This document shows positions 21,071 through 29,349 of a stretch of 64,000 bases of DNA, in pieces; position 1 is the stretch's first letter; each line of letters starts with the position of its first letter. The translations under genes were made by a program, and so were the position numbers. Under the pieces are notes generated by a model. It saw only the letters and a program-made list of their open reading frames with translations. It was not told where the DNA came from and did not search any database. The stretch is from NCBI RefSeq assembly GCF_001723285.1, contig NZ_LPWG01000012.1, positions 310,001 to 374,000 of the forward strand. Reading direction: 5' to 3'. This DNA is from Methyloceanibacter methanicus (lineage in GTDB: Bacteria > Pseudomonadota > Alphaproteobacteria > Rhizobiales > Methyloligellaceae).

Positions 21071-21181
21071 TTAGCCAAGCTTCAAGGGCTCGACGACAAC
21101 GGCCTTCTCGTGGTGGCCGAAGCAGCCGCCGAGGCCGATCGTTGCAGAGATGATGATAGCAGTAGCAATAAGCAGACGCAT
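21071..21181 (-). CDS. 36-residue lipoprotein
   Basis: MRLLIATAIIISATIGLGGC is a signal peptide with lipobox LGGC, leaving a mature lipoprotein of only 17 residues (CFGHHEKAVVVEPLKLG). The ATG at 21181 is preceded by GGGGGACC, a good ribosome site. The length is in the range of entericidin-like or other tiny lipoproteins. Function is unknown. Confidence 0.7.
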   Translation of the reverse strand: MRLLIATAIIISATIGLGGCFGHHEKAVVVEPLKLG

Positions 21182-21485
21182 TGGTTGGTCCCCCGTTTCT
21201 TTCTGTCGATTCTGCAACCGACTATATCGGCCTTTGGCGGGAAATGCTGTGATGTTTTGGCCACGGTTTGGCGCAAAGTGATACGGGATCGCCGGCCCCG
21301 AAAGCGCGGGAATGCGCCGTTCCGGGCCCTTTTCGGGGTTTGAAATGCGCGTGTGGGCGGCGGGAGCCCGCGCTCGTGGAGCGATGACCGCGCCGTCCCG
21401 GTCCAAAGAACTTTTGCGCGAATTCAGGTAGATAAGACAACCGAAAGACCGGCACTGATGCCTGGCTTGCCGGTTCCGCGCACCG

Positions 21486-21677
21486 CTACAGGCGGAACGG
21501 CCAAAGCATGAGGCCGAGGAGCCAGGCGATGATCTCGAAGGCATGAATGATCACGACAATCAGGTCGGAGGCAAACCACCAGATCACCACGGCCGCAGCG
21601 GCAACGGCCAGAAGGGACAGGATCCACGCCACGAACTGCTTCTGGAGCGTATCGATCAGGGACCTGCCGTCGGCCAT
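21486..21677 (-). CDS. Small membrane protein
   Basis: 63 residues: a short amphipathic start (MADGRSLIDTLQKQFVAW) and one long or two short hydrophobic helices (ILSLLAVAAAAVVIWWFA, then VVIIHAFEIIAWLLGLMLWPF). The family is not recognised. Same strand as the tiny lipoprotein, about 300 bases upstream of it. Confidence 0.6.
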   Translation of the reverse strand: MADGRSLIDTLQKQFVAWILSLLAVAAAAVVIWWFASDLIVVIIHAFEIIAWLLGLMLWPFRL

Positions 21678-21755
21678 AGCAATCTCATGAAAAAGAAGGG
21701 GTCTATGCCATGGGCCGGAGCCGCCCCAGCACCGCGCTCTATCGTCGACGGAGGC

Positions 21756-21962
21756 CTAGCGCGCTTTCGTGACGAAGGCACGGCAGGCGATGTGGTCGAC
21801 GGACTCGAACTCAACGCGCACATGGATGTAGCCGTCGGGCGTCGACGCCAGGCCGGCGGAGCAGGGGCCCAACGTGCCGCGCCAATTCGAAACCACGTCT
21901 CGATAGGCGACTTGGAGCCGCTTGGTCAAGTTGGGGCTGAGAATGCGGACGGAGATCGCCAA
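21756..21962 (-). CDS. Possible small hypothetical protein
   Basis: 68 codons with a TTG start and an in-frame stop 15 codons earlier. No family is recognised and no good ribosome site is seen. The C-terminal part (GYIHVRVEFESVDHIACRAFVTKAR) looks protein-like, but this could be a chance frame. Apart from it, 21678-22213 holds nothing supported. Confidence 0.25.
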   Translation of the reverse strand: MAISVRILSPNLTKRLQVAYRDVVSNWRGTLGPCSAGLASTPDGYIHVRVEFESVDHIACRAFVTKAR

Positions 21963-22213
21963 CGCCCGCTCGTATTGCGGCGGCGAACGACGGGCCTCCT
22001 AGCGCTTGGACGTCGGATAAAAAGATGGTGGAAACTGCGCGAAGCCACCAGGGATCGCACCGGACCGGAACGCAAGCACGGGCTTTTTTGCCGACGTCCG
22101 TCTCACGGCCCCAAAAGGAGAAGCCGCATCCTCAGGGAGCGCTCCGGTGCACGCTCGACGGCCGACGCGCAACATGGTTGAATACCCGTCTAGGCTGTAA
22201 AGGGGGGGGTCCC

Positions 22214-22597
22214 ATGGGACGGTATGTCGGTCTGATCGCCTTGTGCCTGGGCCTTGGTCTGCATGCGGCCCACGCCAAAGGCTACCGCTGGACCGCCACG
22301 AGTACCACGTCGATGGCCATCACCGGGAACATCGTCGTCTCTGCCAACAGAATACAATTCGGAAATGGCGCAGCAGTTGGGCTTAATTCAACAGGCGTGC
22401 GCGGGGTGTTCACCTTGCATCCGCCCGGCGTCAATCCGGTTTTGCTCCACGGAAACCGTCTCTGTGGTGACGAGCCGCCGACCTACCTGACGATCGAGCA
22501 AGCGGGCCGTTCGCTCGCGCTCTATGTCTACAACGGTTCGATCATGCCCGGCTCGCCCGGTGCGGATATGTGCGCGAGCTATCGCTACGAGCGTTAG
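22214..22597 (+). CDS. Secreted hypothetical protein
   Basis: 127 residues with a signal peptide (MGRYVGLIALCLGLGLHAAHA) and a mature beta-rich part (YRWTATSTTSMAITGNIVV ... CASYRYER) with two cysteines that could form a disulfide. The ATG at 22214 follows AAAGGGGGGG. The family is not recognised. Confidence 0.65.
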   Translation: MGRYVGLIALCLGLGLHAAHAKGYRWTATSTTSMAITGNIVVSANRIQFGNGAAVGLNSTGVRGVFTLHPPGVNPVLLHGNRLCGDEPPTYLTIEQAGRSLALYVYNGSIMPGSPGADMCASYRYER

Positions 22598-22694
22598 ATC
22601 GGCCCCCGACGGTCCACGCATTAGCCGCAAGCCGGCGGCCTCTCTCAGCCGAGCGGCGGATTATCCAAAACGAACGAACACTTAGAGGGGGTTT

Positions 22695-22770
22695 TGGTGA
22701 GCGCGCTGGGACTCGAACCCAGGACCCTCTGATTAAAAGTCAGATGCTCTACCGGCTGAGCTACGCGCTC
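22695..22770 (-). tRNA. tRNA-Lys (anticodon TTT)
   Basis: Complete cloverleaf on the minus strand: acceptor GAGCGCG/CGCGCTC, D-arm GCTC...GAGC, anticodon stem TCTGA/TCAGA with loop CTTTTAA, and T-arm CTGGG-TTCGAGT-CCCAG. The discriminator A and the CCA end are encoded. Confidence 0.97.
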
Positions 22771-22988
22771 CCACCAAGCCGTTCATATGGAGCGGGAGGC
22801 GGGGGGAGGTCAACACGGAAGGGGCCCGTTTCGCCGAATCTTTCGCCGCAGGCGCGGGGGCCTGCCTGCCGGCCTTGCGAAATTGGCCTATTCATCGGCC
22901 CCCGCCATTCAGTATGGTCCCGTCCGGCGCCGCACGCTGGAGGCCAAGAAGCTGGGGGCCAAGAACAAGAAATCCGGGGGGACGAATC

Positions 22989-23288
22989 ATGGCGACCAGG
23001 GCAAGGACGGGCAGTCCGTGGCGATTCTGGCCGCGGCTCTTGCTGATTATTCCGCTTGCGCTGGTGGCCTGGGTTCCCTTCTACAACCGGATTGAGCCCA
23101 CGCTGCTCGGCGTTCCGTTCTTCTACTGGTACCAGCTCGCCGCCATCATCGCCGGTGCCGTGGTGGTCATGGGGGTCTACTACCTCGACCGGCGCCAGAC
23201 CGTCGCAGCGGAGCGGCGCGCCCGCGCCGGCGGCAGCACAGACGAGGGCGACACGGACGAGGGCGCCGGTTCCGGAGCGCGCCCGTGA
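22989..23288 (+). CDS. DUF3311 small membrane protein
   Basis: 99 residues with two hydrophobic helices: LLLIIPLALVAWVPFYNRIEPTLLGVPFFYWYQLAAIIAGAVVV is the DUF3311 pattern. DUF3311 genes sit directly before sodium:solute symporters. Here the stop overlaps the GTG start of the symporter by 4 bases, so a subunit or partner role is likely. The ATG at 22989 is chosen by the family start. Confidence 0.88.
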   Translation: MATRARTGSPWRFWPRLLLIIPLALVAWVPFYNRIEPTLLGVPFFYWYQLAAIIAGAVVVMGVYYLDRRQTVAAERRARAGGSTDEGDTDEGAGSGARP

Positions 23289-24823
23289 GTTTCGATGTTA
23301 CCGCGACGATCGTCTTTGTCGGGCTGTTCCTGTTCGTCACCTGGGTCGGTTTCGTCGCCGCCCATTGGCGTAAAGCGGATCTCGATCAGCTCCATGAGTG
23401 GGGCCTGGGCGGGCGCCGCTTCGGCACCATCGTCACCTGGTTTCTGCTGGGGGGCGACCTCTATACGGCCTACACCTTCATCGCGGTGCCGGCGCTCGTC
23501 TACGGCGTCGGCGCGATGGGCTTCTTCGCCGTGCCCTATACGATCCTGATCTACCCGATCCTGTTCCTGGTGTTTCCGCGGCTATGGGTGATCGCCAGGA
23601 GAGAGGGATTCGTCACCGCGGCGGACTATATCCGCTTCCGGTTCAATTCCAGGGCCTTGCGCTTGCGGGTCGCGCTCACGGGTTTGATCGCGACCATGCC
23701 CTATATCGCGCTTCAGCTGGTGGGCATGGAAGTGGTGATCGGGGCTCTCGGCTTCTCCACCGAAGGCTTCACCGGCCACATACCGCTGATCATCGCCTTC
23801 CTCATCCTCGCCGCGTTCACCTATACGAGCGGCCTGCGCGCACCGGCGCTGATTGCCATCGTGAAGGACATGCTGATCTTCATCACGATCTTCGCTGCAA
23901 TCGTGATTATCCCAGCAAAACTCGGTGGTTACGGGGCGATCTTCGAAGCCGTTCCAAAGGCCAAGCTGACCCTTTCGCCGCCCGCCGGCAACTCGCTCGG
24001 GAACTACAGTGCGTATATCACGCTTGCGCTCGGCTCCGCCTTGGCCCTCTTCCTGTATCCGCATTCGATGACGGGAATCCTGAGCGCCTCCAGCGGCCAT
24101 GTGATCCGGCGCAATGCCGCGGCGCTCTCCGCGTATTCCTTCGTGCTGGGACTGATCGCGTTGCTGGGCTACATGGCGATCGCGGCCGGTGTCGGCGAGA
24201 ACCCGCTTCACGCCGGCGGCTTCGAACGCTACGGCGCCAATTTCGCCGTGCCGGCGCTCTTTCTCGACATGTTCCCAAGCTGGTTCGTGGGCGTCGCATT
24301 TGCGGCCGTGGCCATCGGCGCACTTGTGCCCGCCGCGATCATGTCCATCGCCTGCGCGAACCTGTTCACGCGCAATCTCTACAAGGAATACTGGCGCCCC
24401 GACTGTAGCGATGCGGAAGAAGCGCGCGTGGCGAAGATCGTGTCGCTTATCGTGAAGGTGGGCGCCGTCGTCTTCATCCTGGCGATCCCCCAGAGCTATG
24501 CGATTCAGCTCCAGCTCCTTGGCGGCATCTGGATCATCCAGTTGCTGCCGCCGATTCTGCTGGGACTGTTCACGCGCGGGTTCCATGCCCATGCGCTGCT
24601 GCTGGGCTGGGCCGCCGGGACCGCGGTCGGCACCTACATGGCGGCGACGCGGGGCTTCGTGTCGTCGATCTATCCGCTCGAGGTCCTGGGCCTCACGGTG
24701 CCGGGCTACGCGGCGCTCTATTCGGTCCTCGTGAACTTTCTCGTAGCCATGGCGTTAAGCCCCGTGCTGGATCGCGTTTGGCCCCGGCGGGAACCGCTCG
24801 ACCAGCGCTCGAATCGCCGATAG
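23285..24823 (+). CDS. Sodium:solute symporter, MctP-like
   Basis: 512 residues with about thirteen membrane helices. Features of the SSS family include GLGGRRFGTIVTWFLLGGDLYTAYTFIAVPALVYG, ADYIRFRF, LYPHSMTGILSASSG and the late helix KIVSLIVKVGAVVFIL. Together with DUF3311 it most resembles rhizobial MctP monocarboxylate permeases (lactate, pyruvate, alanine); the substrate is inference. The start is the GTG at 23285. Confidence 0.87.
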   Translation: MSFDVTATIVFVGLFLFVTWVGFVAAHWRKADLDQLHEWGLGGRRFGTIVTWFLLGGDLYTAYTFIAVPALVYGVGAMGFFAVPYTILIYPILFLVFPRLWVIARREGFVTAADYIRFRFNSRALRLRVALTGLIATMPYIALQLVGMEVVIGALGFSTEGFTGHIPLIIAFLILAAFTYTSGLRAPALIAIVKDMLIFITIFAAIVIIPAKLGGYGAIFEAVPKAKLTLSPPAGNSLGNYSAYITLALGSALALFLYPHSMTGILSASSGHVIRRNAAALSAYSFVLGLIALLGYMAIAAGVGENPLHAGGFERYGANFAVPALFLDMFPSWFVGVAFAAVAIGALVPAAIMSIACANLFTRNLYKEYWRPDCSDAEEARVAKIVSLIVKVGAVVFILAIPQSYAIQLQLLGGIWIIQLLPPILLGLFTRGFHAHALLLGWAAGTAVGTYMAATRGFVSSIYPLEVLGLTVPGYAALYSVLVNFLVAMALSPVLDRVWPRREPLDQRSNRR

Positions 24824-24891
24824 GCTCCGGTGCACTGACTGTCTCTTCGCCCCCGGGGCGGGGATCGCGGCAGCCATAGGGAGGGATCGTC

Positions 24892-25236
24892 ATGGCACAA
24901 CACAACCCGCAAAGCCGGTCGTACTTGCTCATCGTCCTGGTGGCGATTGCCGTCTGCTTTGTGATCGCGTTGTTCGTTCTTGGCGGGGGCGACAGCGACA
25001 CGCACACCGCGGCGGACCAAATGGGCGAGCACGAGGCGCAGTCTTCGGAGCCGGCCCATGAGGAAGACATGTCGGTAGAGGACGCGCGGTCCGAAGCTGA
25101 GATGCGCGGTGGCGCGGAGATGACCGACGATGTGTCTCCGCCCGACGAGATGGTCGACGAACCGCTGCTGGACGAGACGCCGGCGCCTGAGATGCCGTCT
25201 GCGCCCGAAACGGAGACGCCTGCGCAGAATCCTTAA
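24892..25236 (+). CDS. Single-pass membrane protein with an acidic tail
   Basis: 114 residues: one helix at about 12-32 (LLIVLVAIAVCFVIALFVL), then an acidic, Pro/Glu-rich, low-complexity segment facing the periplasm. The family is not recognised. It follows the symporter after 68 bases and may share its transcript. Confidence 0.6.
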   Translation: MAQHNPQSRSYLLIVLVAIAVCFVIALFVLGGGDSDTHTAADQMGEHEAQSSEPAHEEDMSVEDARSEAEMRGGAEMTDDVSPPDEMVDEPLLDETPAPEMPSAPETETPAQNP

Positions 25237-25323
25237 GCGCGGCGAGATATGGCGCGGATTGGGACCGGCTGGGAAGGGCGTGAGCCTGCGGCTGCGGGCT
25301 TCGTCTGGCCCGTTTTCGACAGG

Positions 25324-25460
25324 CCAAAAGGAAGAGCCCCGGCGCGGGGAGTGCCGAGGCTCGTACGCATTACACAGAACGCACTACCTGCCCAGACCGA
25401 ACTCAACTGGGCAGGGGAAGCATGCCCAGTTCCTATGGCAGTTCTGTGACGATTCGTTGT
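25324..25460 (-). ncRNA. Candidate structured small RNA ending in a terminator
   Basis: Read on the minus strand, an 8-bp closing stem CACAGAAC (25448-25441) / GTTCTGTG (25380-25373) encloses a perfect 9-bp hairpin (arms 25431-25423 and 25413-25405). The same middle strand can instead form an 8-bp stem CTGCCCAG/CTGGGCAG (25414-25407 / 25395-25388), so two exclusive folds are possible. Ten bases after the closing stem comes a 10-bp hairpin (25362-25353 / 25343-25334) followed by TTCCTTTT, a terminator on this strand only. No protein frame explains these pairings and no minus-strand gene lies upstream. No known RNA family was recognised, and no promoter was clear. Confidence 0.5.
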
Positions 25461-25656
25461 CAGTTAGCTTAATAACCACAAAGATTTGCGCCGGGAATCT
25501 CAACCCGTTTGATGGCCCTGGCAGGCGGTGCAACGGCCCGGAATCCGGGGGCCTGAGGGCCCCGTGGCAGGGGCATGACGCGGCGCATCTTGTGCCAAGG
25601 GATGCCGCATGCAAAATGCGTGATGCGTATTGGAAATCCTGCACAAGGATAGTGAC

Positions 25657-26648
25657 ATGCGGTGGCGTGACCAACGGCAGAGCCAAAATGTGGAAGATCG
25701 GCGGGGCAGCGGCCGCGGCGCCTCAGATTTCCATTTCCCGGCGGCGGCGGCGGGATGCGCTTCCCCTCGAGCGGCGGCGGAAAGCGAGGCGGCGGCATCG
25801 GCTTGCTCGGCCTTCTGGTGATCCTTGGCCTGGTCCTCTTCTTCGGCATCAATCCCGGGACCCTGATGCACGAATCTGGGCCGACCGGCGGGAGCGGGGC
25901 AGGGTTCCCGGATATCCGCTTGCCGCAGCCGCAGGGGCCGCAGACCACGAATTTCCCTGCGCCGGGCCACCCGGGCCAGATCGGCAGGCCGCAATCGTCC
26001 AGCGAAGACGATCTCGGGAAGTTCGTCGCCGTGGTCCTCGGCACCACGGAGGACGTCTGGAACAAGGTTTTCGGGCAGCTTGGCGCGCGATACCGCGAGC
26101 CGCGCCTTGTTCTCTTCGACGGCGCGGTTCGCTCGGCCTGCGGGACCGGCATGGCCGCCATGGGCCCCTTCTACTGCCCGGCGGACGAGAAGGTTTACAT
26201 CGACCTCGACTTCTACCGTGAACTGAAGAACAAATTCCGCGCGCCGGGCGACTTCGCCCAGGCTTATGTCATCGCCCATGAGGTAGGACACCACGTGCAG
26301 AAAGTGCTCGGGATCGCCGACAAGGTCGAAGCCGCGAAGCGGCGCATGGGGCGGAGAGGCGGCAACGCCTTGCAGGTCCGCATGGAGCTACAGGCGGATT
26401 GCTTCGCCGGCGTGTGGGCCCACCAAATGCAGGCAGACAAGGGCCTCATCGAGCCGGGCGACATCGACGAGGCGCTACAGGCGGCGAGCGCAATCGGCGA
26501 CGATCGCATTCAACGGCAGACCCAAGGATATGTCGTGCCGGATTCGTTCACCCATGGTTCCTCGGAGCAACGGGTGCGCTGGTTCCGCCGAGGCTTCCAG
26601 AGTGGCCAACTGCAATCCTGCGATACGTTCAATACGGATCAACTCTAA
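25657..26648 (+). CDS. ypfJ: YpfJ family neutral zinc metallopeptidase (frameshifted near its start)
   Basis: About 330 residues. The zinc motif HEVGHH lies in AYVIAHEVGHHVQKVLGI, with the third ligand likely the Glu of MELQADCFAG. Other family marks: SACGTGMAAMGPFYCPADEKVYIDLDFY and SFTHGSSEQRVRWF. The conserved start MRWRDQRQSQNVEDRRG begins at the ATG 25657 but is in another frame. One base seems lost in the CCCGGCGG run near 25736-25741, just before a Gly-rich stretch and a membrane anchor (GIGLLGLLVILGLVLFF). The ATG at 25755 alone would give a protein lacking the family N-terminus. Confidence 0.85.
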
Positions 26649-26783
26649 ATCGCATCGAGGCATAATGCCTCGTGCTTAATGTGGTGCGCCGGTACCGAAT
26701 CCGGCGTAGGCTGCGCTTTCTGAGCAGGGTCAGTCAGGTGCGGTCCGTCTTTGGACCCAATATAACGATAAGCGGGGGCCAGT

Positions 26784-28004
26784 TTGGGGATATCCCGGTG
26801 TTTTGCGGCCGCAGCGGTCATCGCTGTGACAGCCGGCGGCAGTCCATTTGCGGTTGCTGCAGACAACGAAGTGGTTCTTGGGACAACGGTGCCATTGTCC
26901 GGCGCCAACAAGCGTAGCGGCATCGACAGCAAAAACGGATACGAGCTTGCCATTCGCCGCATCAACGAAAGAGGCGGCGTCGATATCGACGGAAAGCGAT
27001 ATCGCCTGACGGTGCGCTATTACGACGACAGCTCCGATCCGTTGCGGGCGCAGGAGTTGACCGATCGGCTGATCCGAAAAGACGGCGTGAAATTCATCCT
27101 CGGGCCCTATCACGCGGGCCAGAACCGTGCGGTGCTGACGACAGTCGAGCGCAATCGTCTGCCCATGATCGACGCGCACTCGGTCGCGCGGGAGCAGGAG
27201 TCCCGGCGCAACAACTACGCCTTCGCCATCGCCGCCTCGCCGGATCAGTACTTCACGTCCGCGCTCGAAATCGCCGCGGCCTTCAGCAAGAAATTGGGCA
27301 AAGCGGCAAACGACCTGCGGATCGGCATGGCCACGCAAGACGACGCGTTCTCCCGGCAGGTGCGTGCCGGCGTGCTGTCCGATGTGCGGCGCCTCGGAAT
27401 CGCGTGCATCATCGACGATCAGTTGCCGGAGAATTTCGCCGACATGTCCGCGACGCTCGACAAGGTCAAGGCTCTCAAGCCGGACATGTTCCTGGTGTCC
27501 GGTCATGAGAGCACCGCGATGTCGGCGGTGAGCCAAATCGAGGAGTCCGGGGCCAGCGTCCCAATGGTCGCGGTCACCCATTGCCAGACAGCACGCCTGA
27601 CGCAAGCCAAACCAAAGTCTTCCGCCTTCGTCTTCTGTCCGGTGCAATGGGATCGGGCGGCGCAGCACGAGGGTGATCTGTTCGGGACGGGCGAGAATTT
27701 TGCGCGTCTGTTCGAGAAAGCCTATGGATACGAGCCGTCGTCGGTCTCGGCCCAGGCGGCGGCGGCCGTCTACGTCTTCGCCGATGCGTTCGCGCGGGCC
27801 CAAAGCCTCGAGCCCGAGAAAGTGCGCGACGCCATTTCCGCCACGGACCTTCAGACCTTCTTCGGACCGGTGAAGTTCAACGCGCAAGGCGTGAACAGCG
27901 AGAAATCGGTGATGCTCACGCAAATCATCGATGGCGAATACGTTCTCGTCGCGCCCGGCAACTGGGCCGGGCGGGACCCGGTGATACCCAGGCCGAGCCG
28001 CTAG
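26784..28004 (+). CDS. Periplasmic branched-chain-amino-acid-type binding protein (orphan)
   Basis: 406 residues from a TTG at 26784 after GGGGG. Signal peptide MGISRCFAAAAVIAVTAGGSPFAVA, then the Peripla_BP_6 fold: VVLGTTVPLSGANKRSGIDSKNGYELAIRRINERGGVDIDGKRY, FILGPYHAGQNRAV, and SVSAQAAAAVYVFADAFARAQS near the end. No permease or ATPase genes adjoin it, so it either feeds a transporter elsewhere or acts as a sensor ligand binder. The ligand is unknown. Confidence 0.85.
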   Translation: MGISRCFAAAAVIAVTAGGSPFAVAADNEVVLGTTVPLSGANKRSGIDSKNGYELAIRRINERGGVDIDGKRYRLTVRYYDDSSDPLRAQELTDRLIRKDGVKFILGPYHAGQNRAVLTTVERNRLPMIDAHSVAREQESRRNNYAFAIAASPDQYFTSALEIAAAFSKKLGKAANDLRIGMATQDDAFSRQVRAGVLSDVRRLGIACIIDDQLPENFADMSATLDKVKALKPDMFLVSGHESTAMSAVSQIEESGASVPMVAVTHCQTARLTQAKPKSSAFVFCPVQWDRAAQHEGDLFGTGENFARLFEKAYGYEPSSVSAQAAAAVYVFADAFARAQSLEPEKVRDAISATDLQTFFGPVKFNAQGVNSEKSVMLTQIIDGEYVLVAPGNWAGRDPVIPRPSR

Positions 28005-28097
28005 CAAACGTTATGTGTTCGACAAGCCCGTACGGCCGTGCGCGCACTTCGCCGCCGGTCCGCACGTCAGACGCGATCGCTTCCAACCCGGCGCGAC

Positions 28098-29083
28098 CTA
28101 GAGGGCGTCGCCAGCGTAGACCGTCGCCGCGCAGGGCCGCTCCGCCCGCTTGAACAGGGAGCAGGCGCCTTCCGCATCCTGGGCGTTGGCGAAGGGCCCA
28201 GCGATCAGGCGCCATCGATTGTCGGGTGCGCGAACCCGCCTCGGCTGCAGGCCGGCGACCAGAGCCGCATGCTTCGTCAGATACTCCCGCCACAGCGGCC
28301 GTAGCTCATCGCGCTTGGCGACGCTGCCGATCTCGATGCCGTAGCGCGTGGAGCCGTCATTGGCGGCAGGGGGCAGGGTGACCGGATCGAGGGCCGCGAT
28401 TTCCGCCGGCTCCTGGGTCTCCTCCGTCTCGGTGGCGGGCTCCGCCACGGGCAGCGGAGCGGCGGTTACGACCGGCTCAGGTGGCTCGGGAGCGGCCGGA
28501 GGAGTCTCGGCGACCACGGGTGCGGGCTCAGGCTCAGGTGCGGGCGTCGGTGCGGGCACTGGCGGGGCCGGTGGGGCCATGACGACCGGTGCGGGTTCGG
28601 GGGCCGGTTCTGGCGCCTCTGCGGCGGCCGGCGCAGCGACAGGCTCCGGTTCGGGTTCTGGCGGCGGCGGGCCGATACGACGGGCGCGATCTTGGGCAGG
28701 GGCTCCAGCTTGGGCATTGCGCGCGGCGGCGACGTGGAGACCGAGTTCGACGGCGGCAGCTTTGCCGCCGGCCCGATGAAATTCTCGATCGGCCGGAGCC
28801 GCTCGTCCAGAACGGCCAATTGCTTCGAGAGCGTCTGGAGGTTGCCGTCGATGACGGCCAATTGCTCCGCTGAAAGGCCTGCGGGCGCGGCCGCCGCAAC
28901 CTGGGCCGGTGCAGCCGAAGACGGAGCTGCGGGCGCTGCCATGCGGGCCGCTTGGCCTCCGGCCGCGGAGGGGTCGGCGATGAGGGTGAAGAGGTAGTAG
29001 GCCGACAGCCCCCCAAGCGCGATCCACAGGATGGAGAACACGGTCCGGGCATTGCCAGGTCCGCCAACTCGCCGTCGTGCCAT
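28098..29083 (-). CDS. Membrane-anchored SPOR-like domain protein (frameshifted)
   Basis: About 328 residues. The ATG at 29083 has a strong AGGAGG. The N-terminus is a basic start and one membrane helix (VFSILWIALGGLSAYYLFTLI), then a short coiled segment (LAVIDGNLQTLSKQLAVLDERL). A long Pro/Ala/Glu linker leads to a C-terminal SPOR-like module (STRYGIEIGSVAKRDELRPLWREYL ... RWRLIAGPFANAQDAEGACSLF). SPOR domains bind denuded peptidoglycan at division sites. The linker changes frame near 28677 (KIAPVV then GPPPPEPEPEP), consistent with one missing base. Confidence 0.78.
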
Positions 29084-29349
29084 GGGAGTAACCTCCTGTC
29101 GCGCGGTGCCGGCAGCGGAACCCGCCCAGCACACGCGGTCAAATCGTTAAGCCGTTGCCATGATTTGGGAGATTACTCGCTTCGTCCACAGGGTCAATTT
29201 TTCCCGCGCCGCGACGGATTTGTGCGCACAGATCGCGTCCGGCCCGGTGGCCCTCGCCGCCGCTTTGGACTAGACAGGGCGCGAAGTCTTAACACTGGGC
29301 GGGTACCGTTCGTAGCCCCCCGGAAGCGCAGAGGGATCTTCGAAATCAG

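Noticed and set aside
22695-22770. tRNA-Lys and tRNA-Ser as phage or island attachment sites
   Set aside because: No integrase, no duplicated tRNA 3' end and no composition change next to either tRNA.
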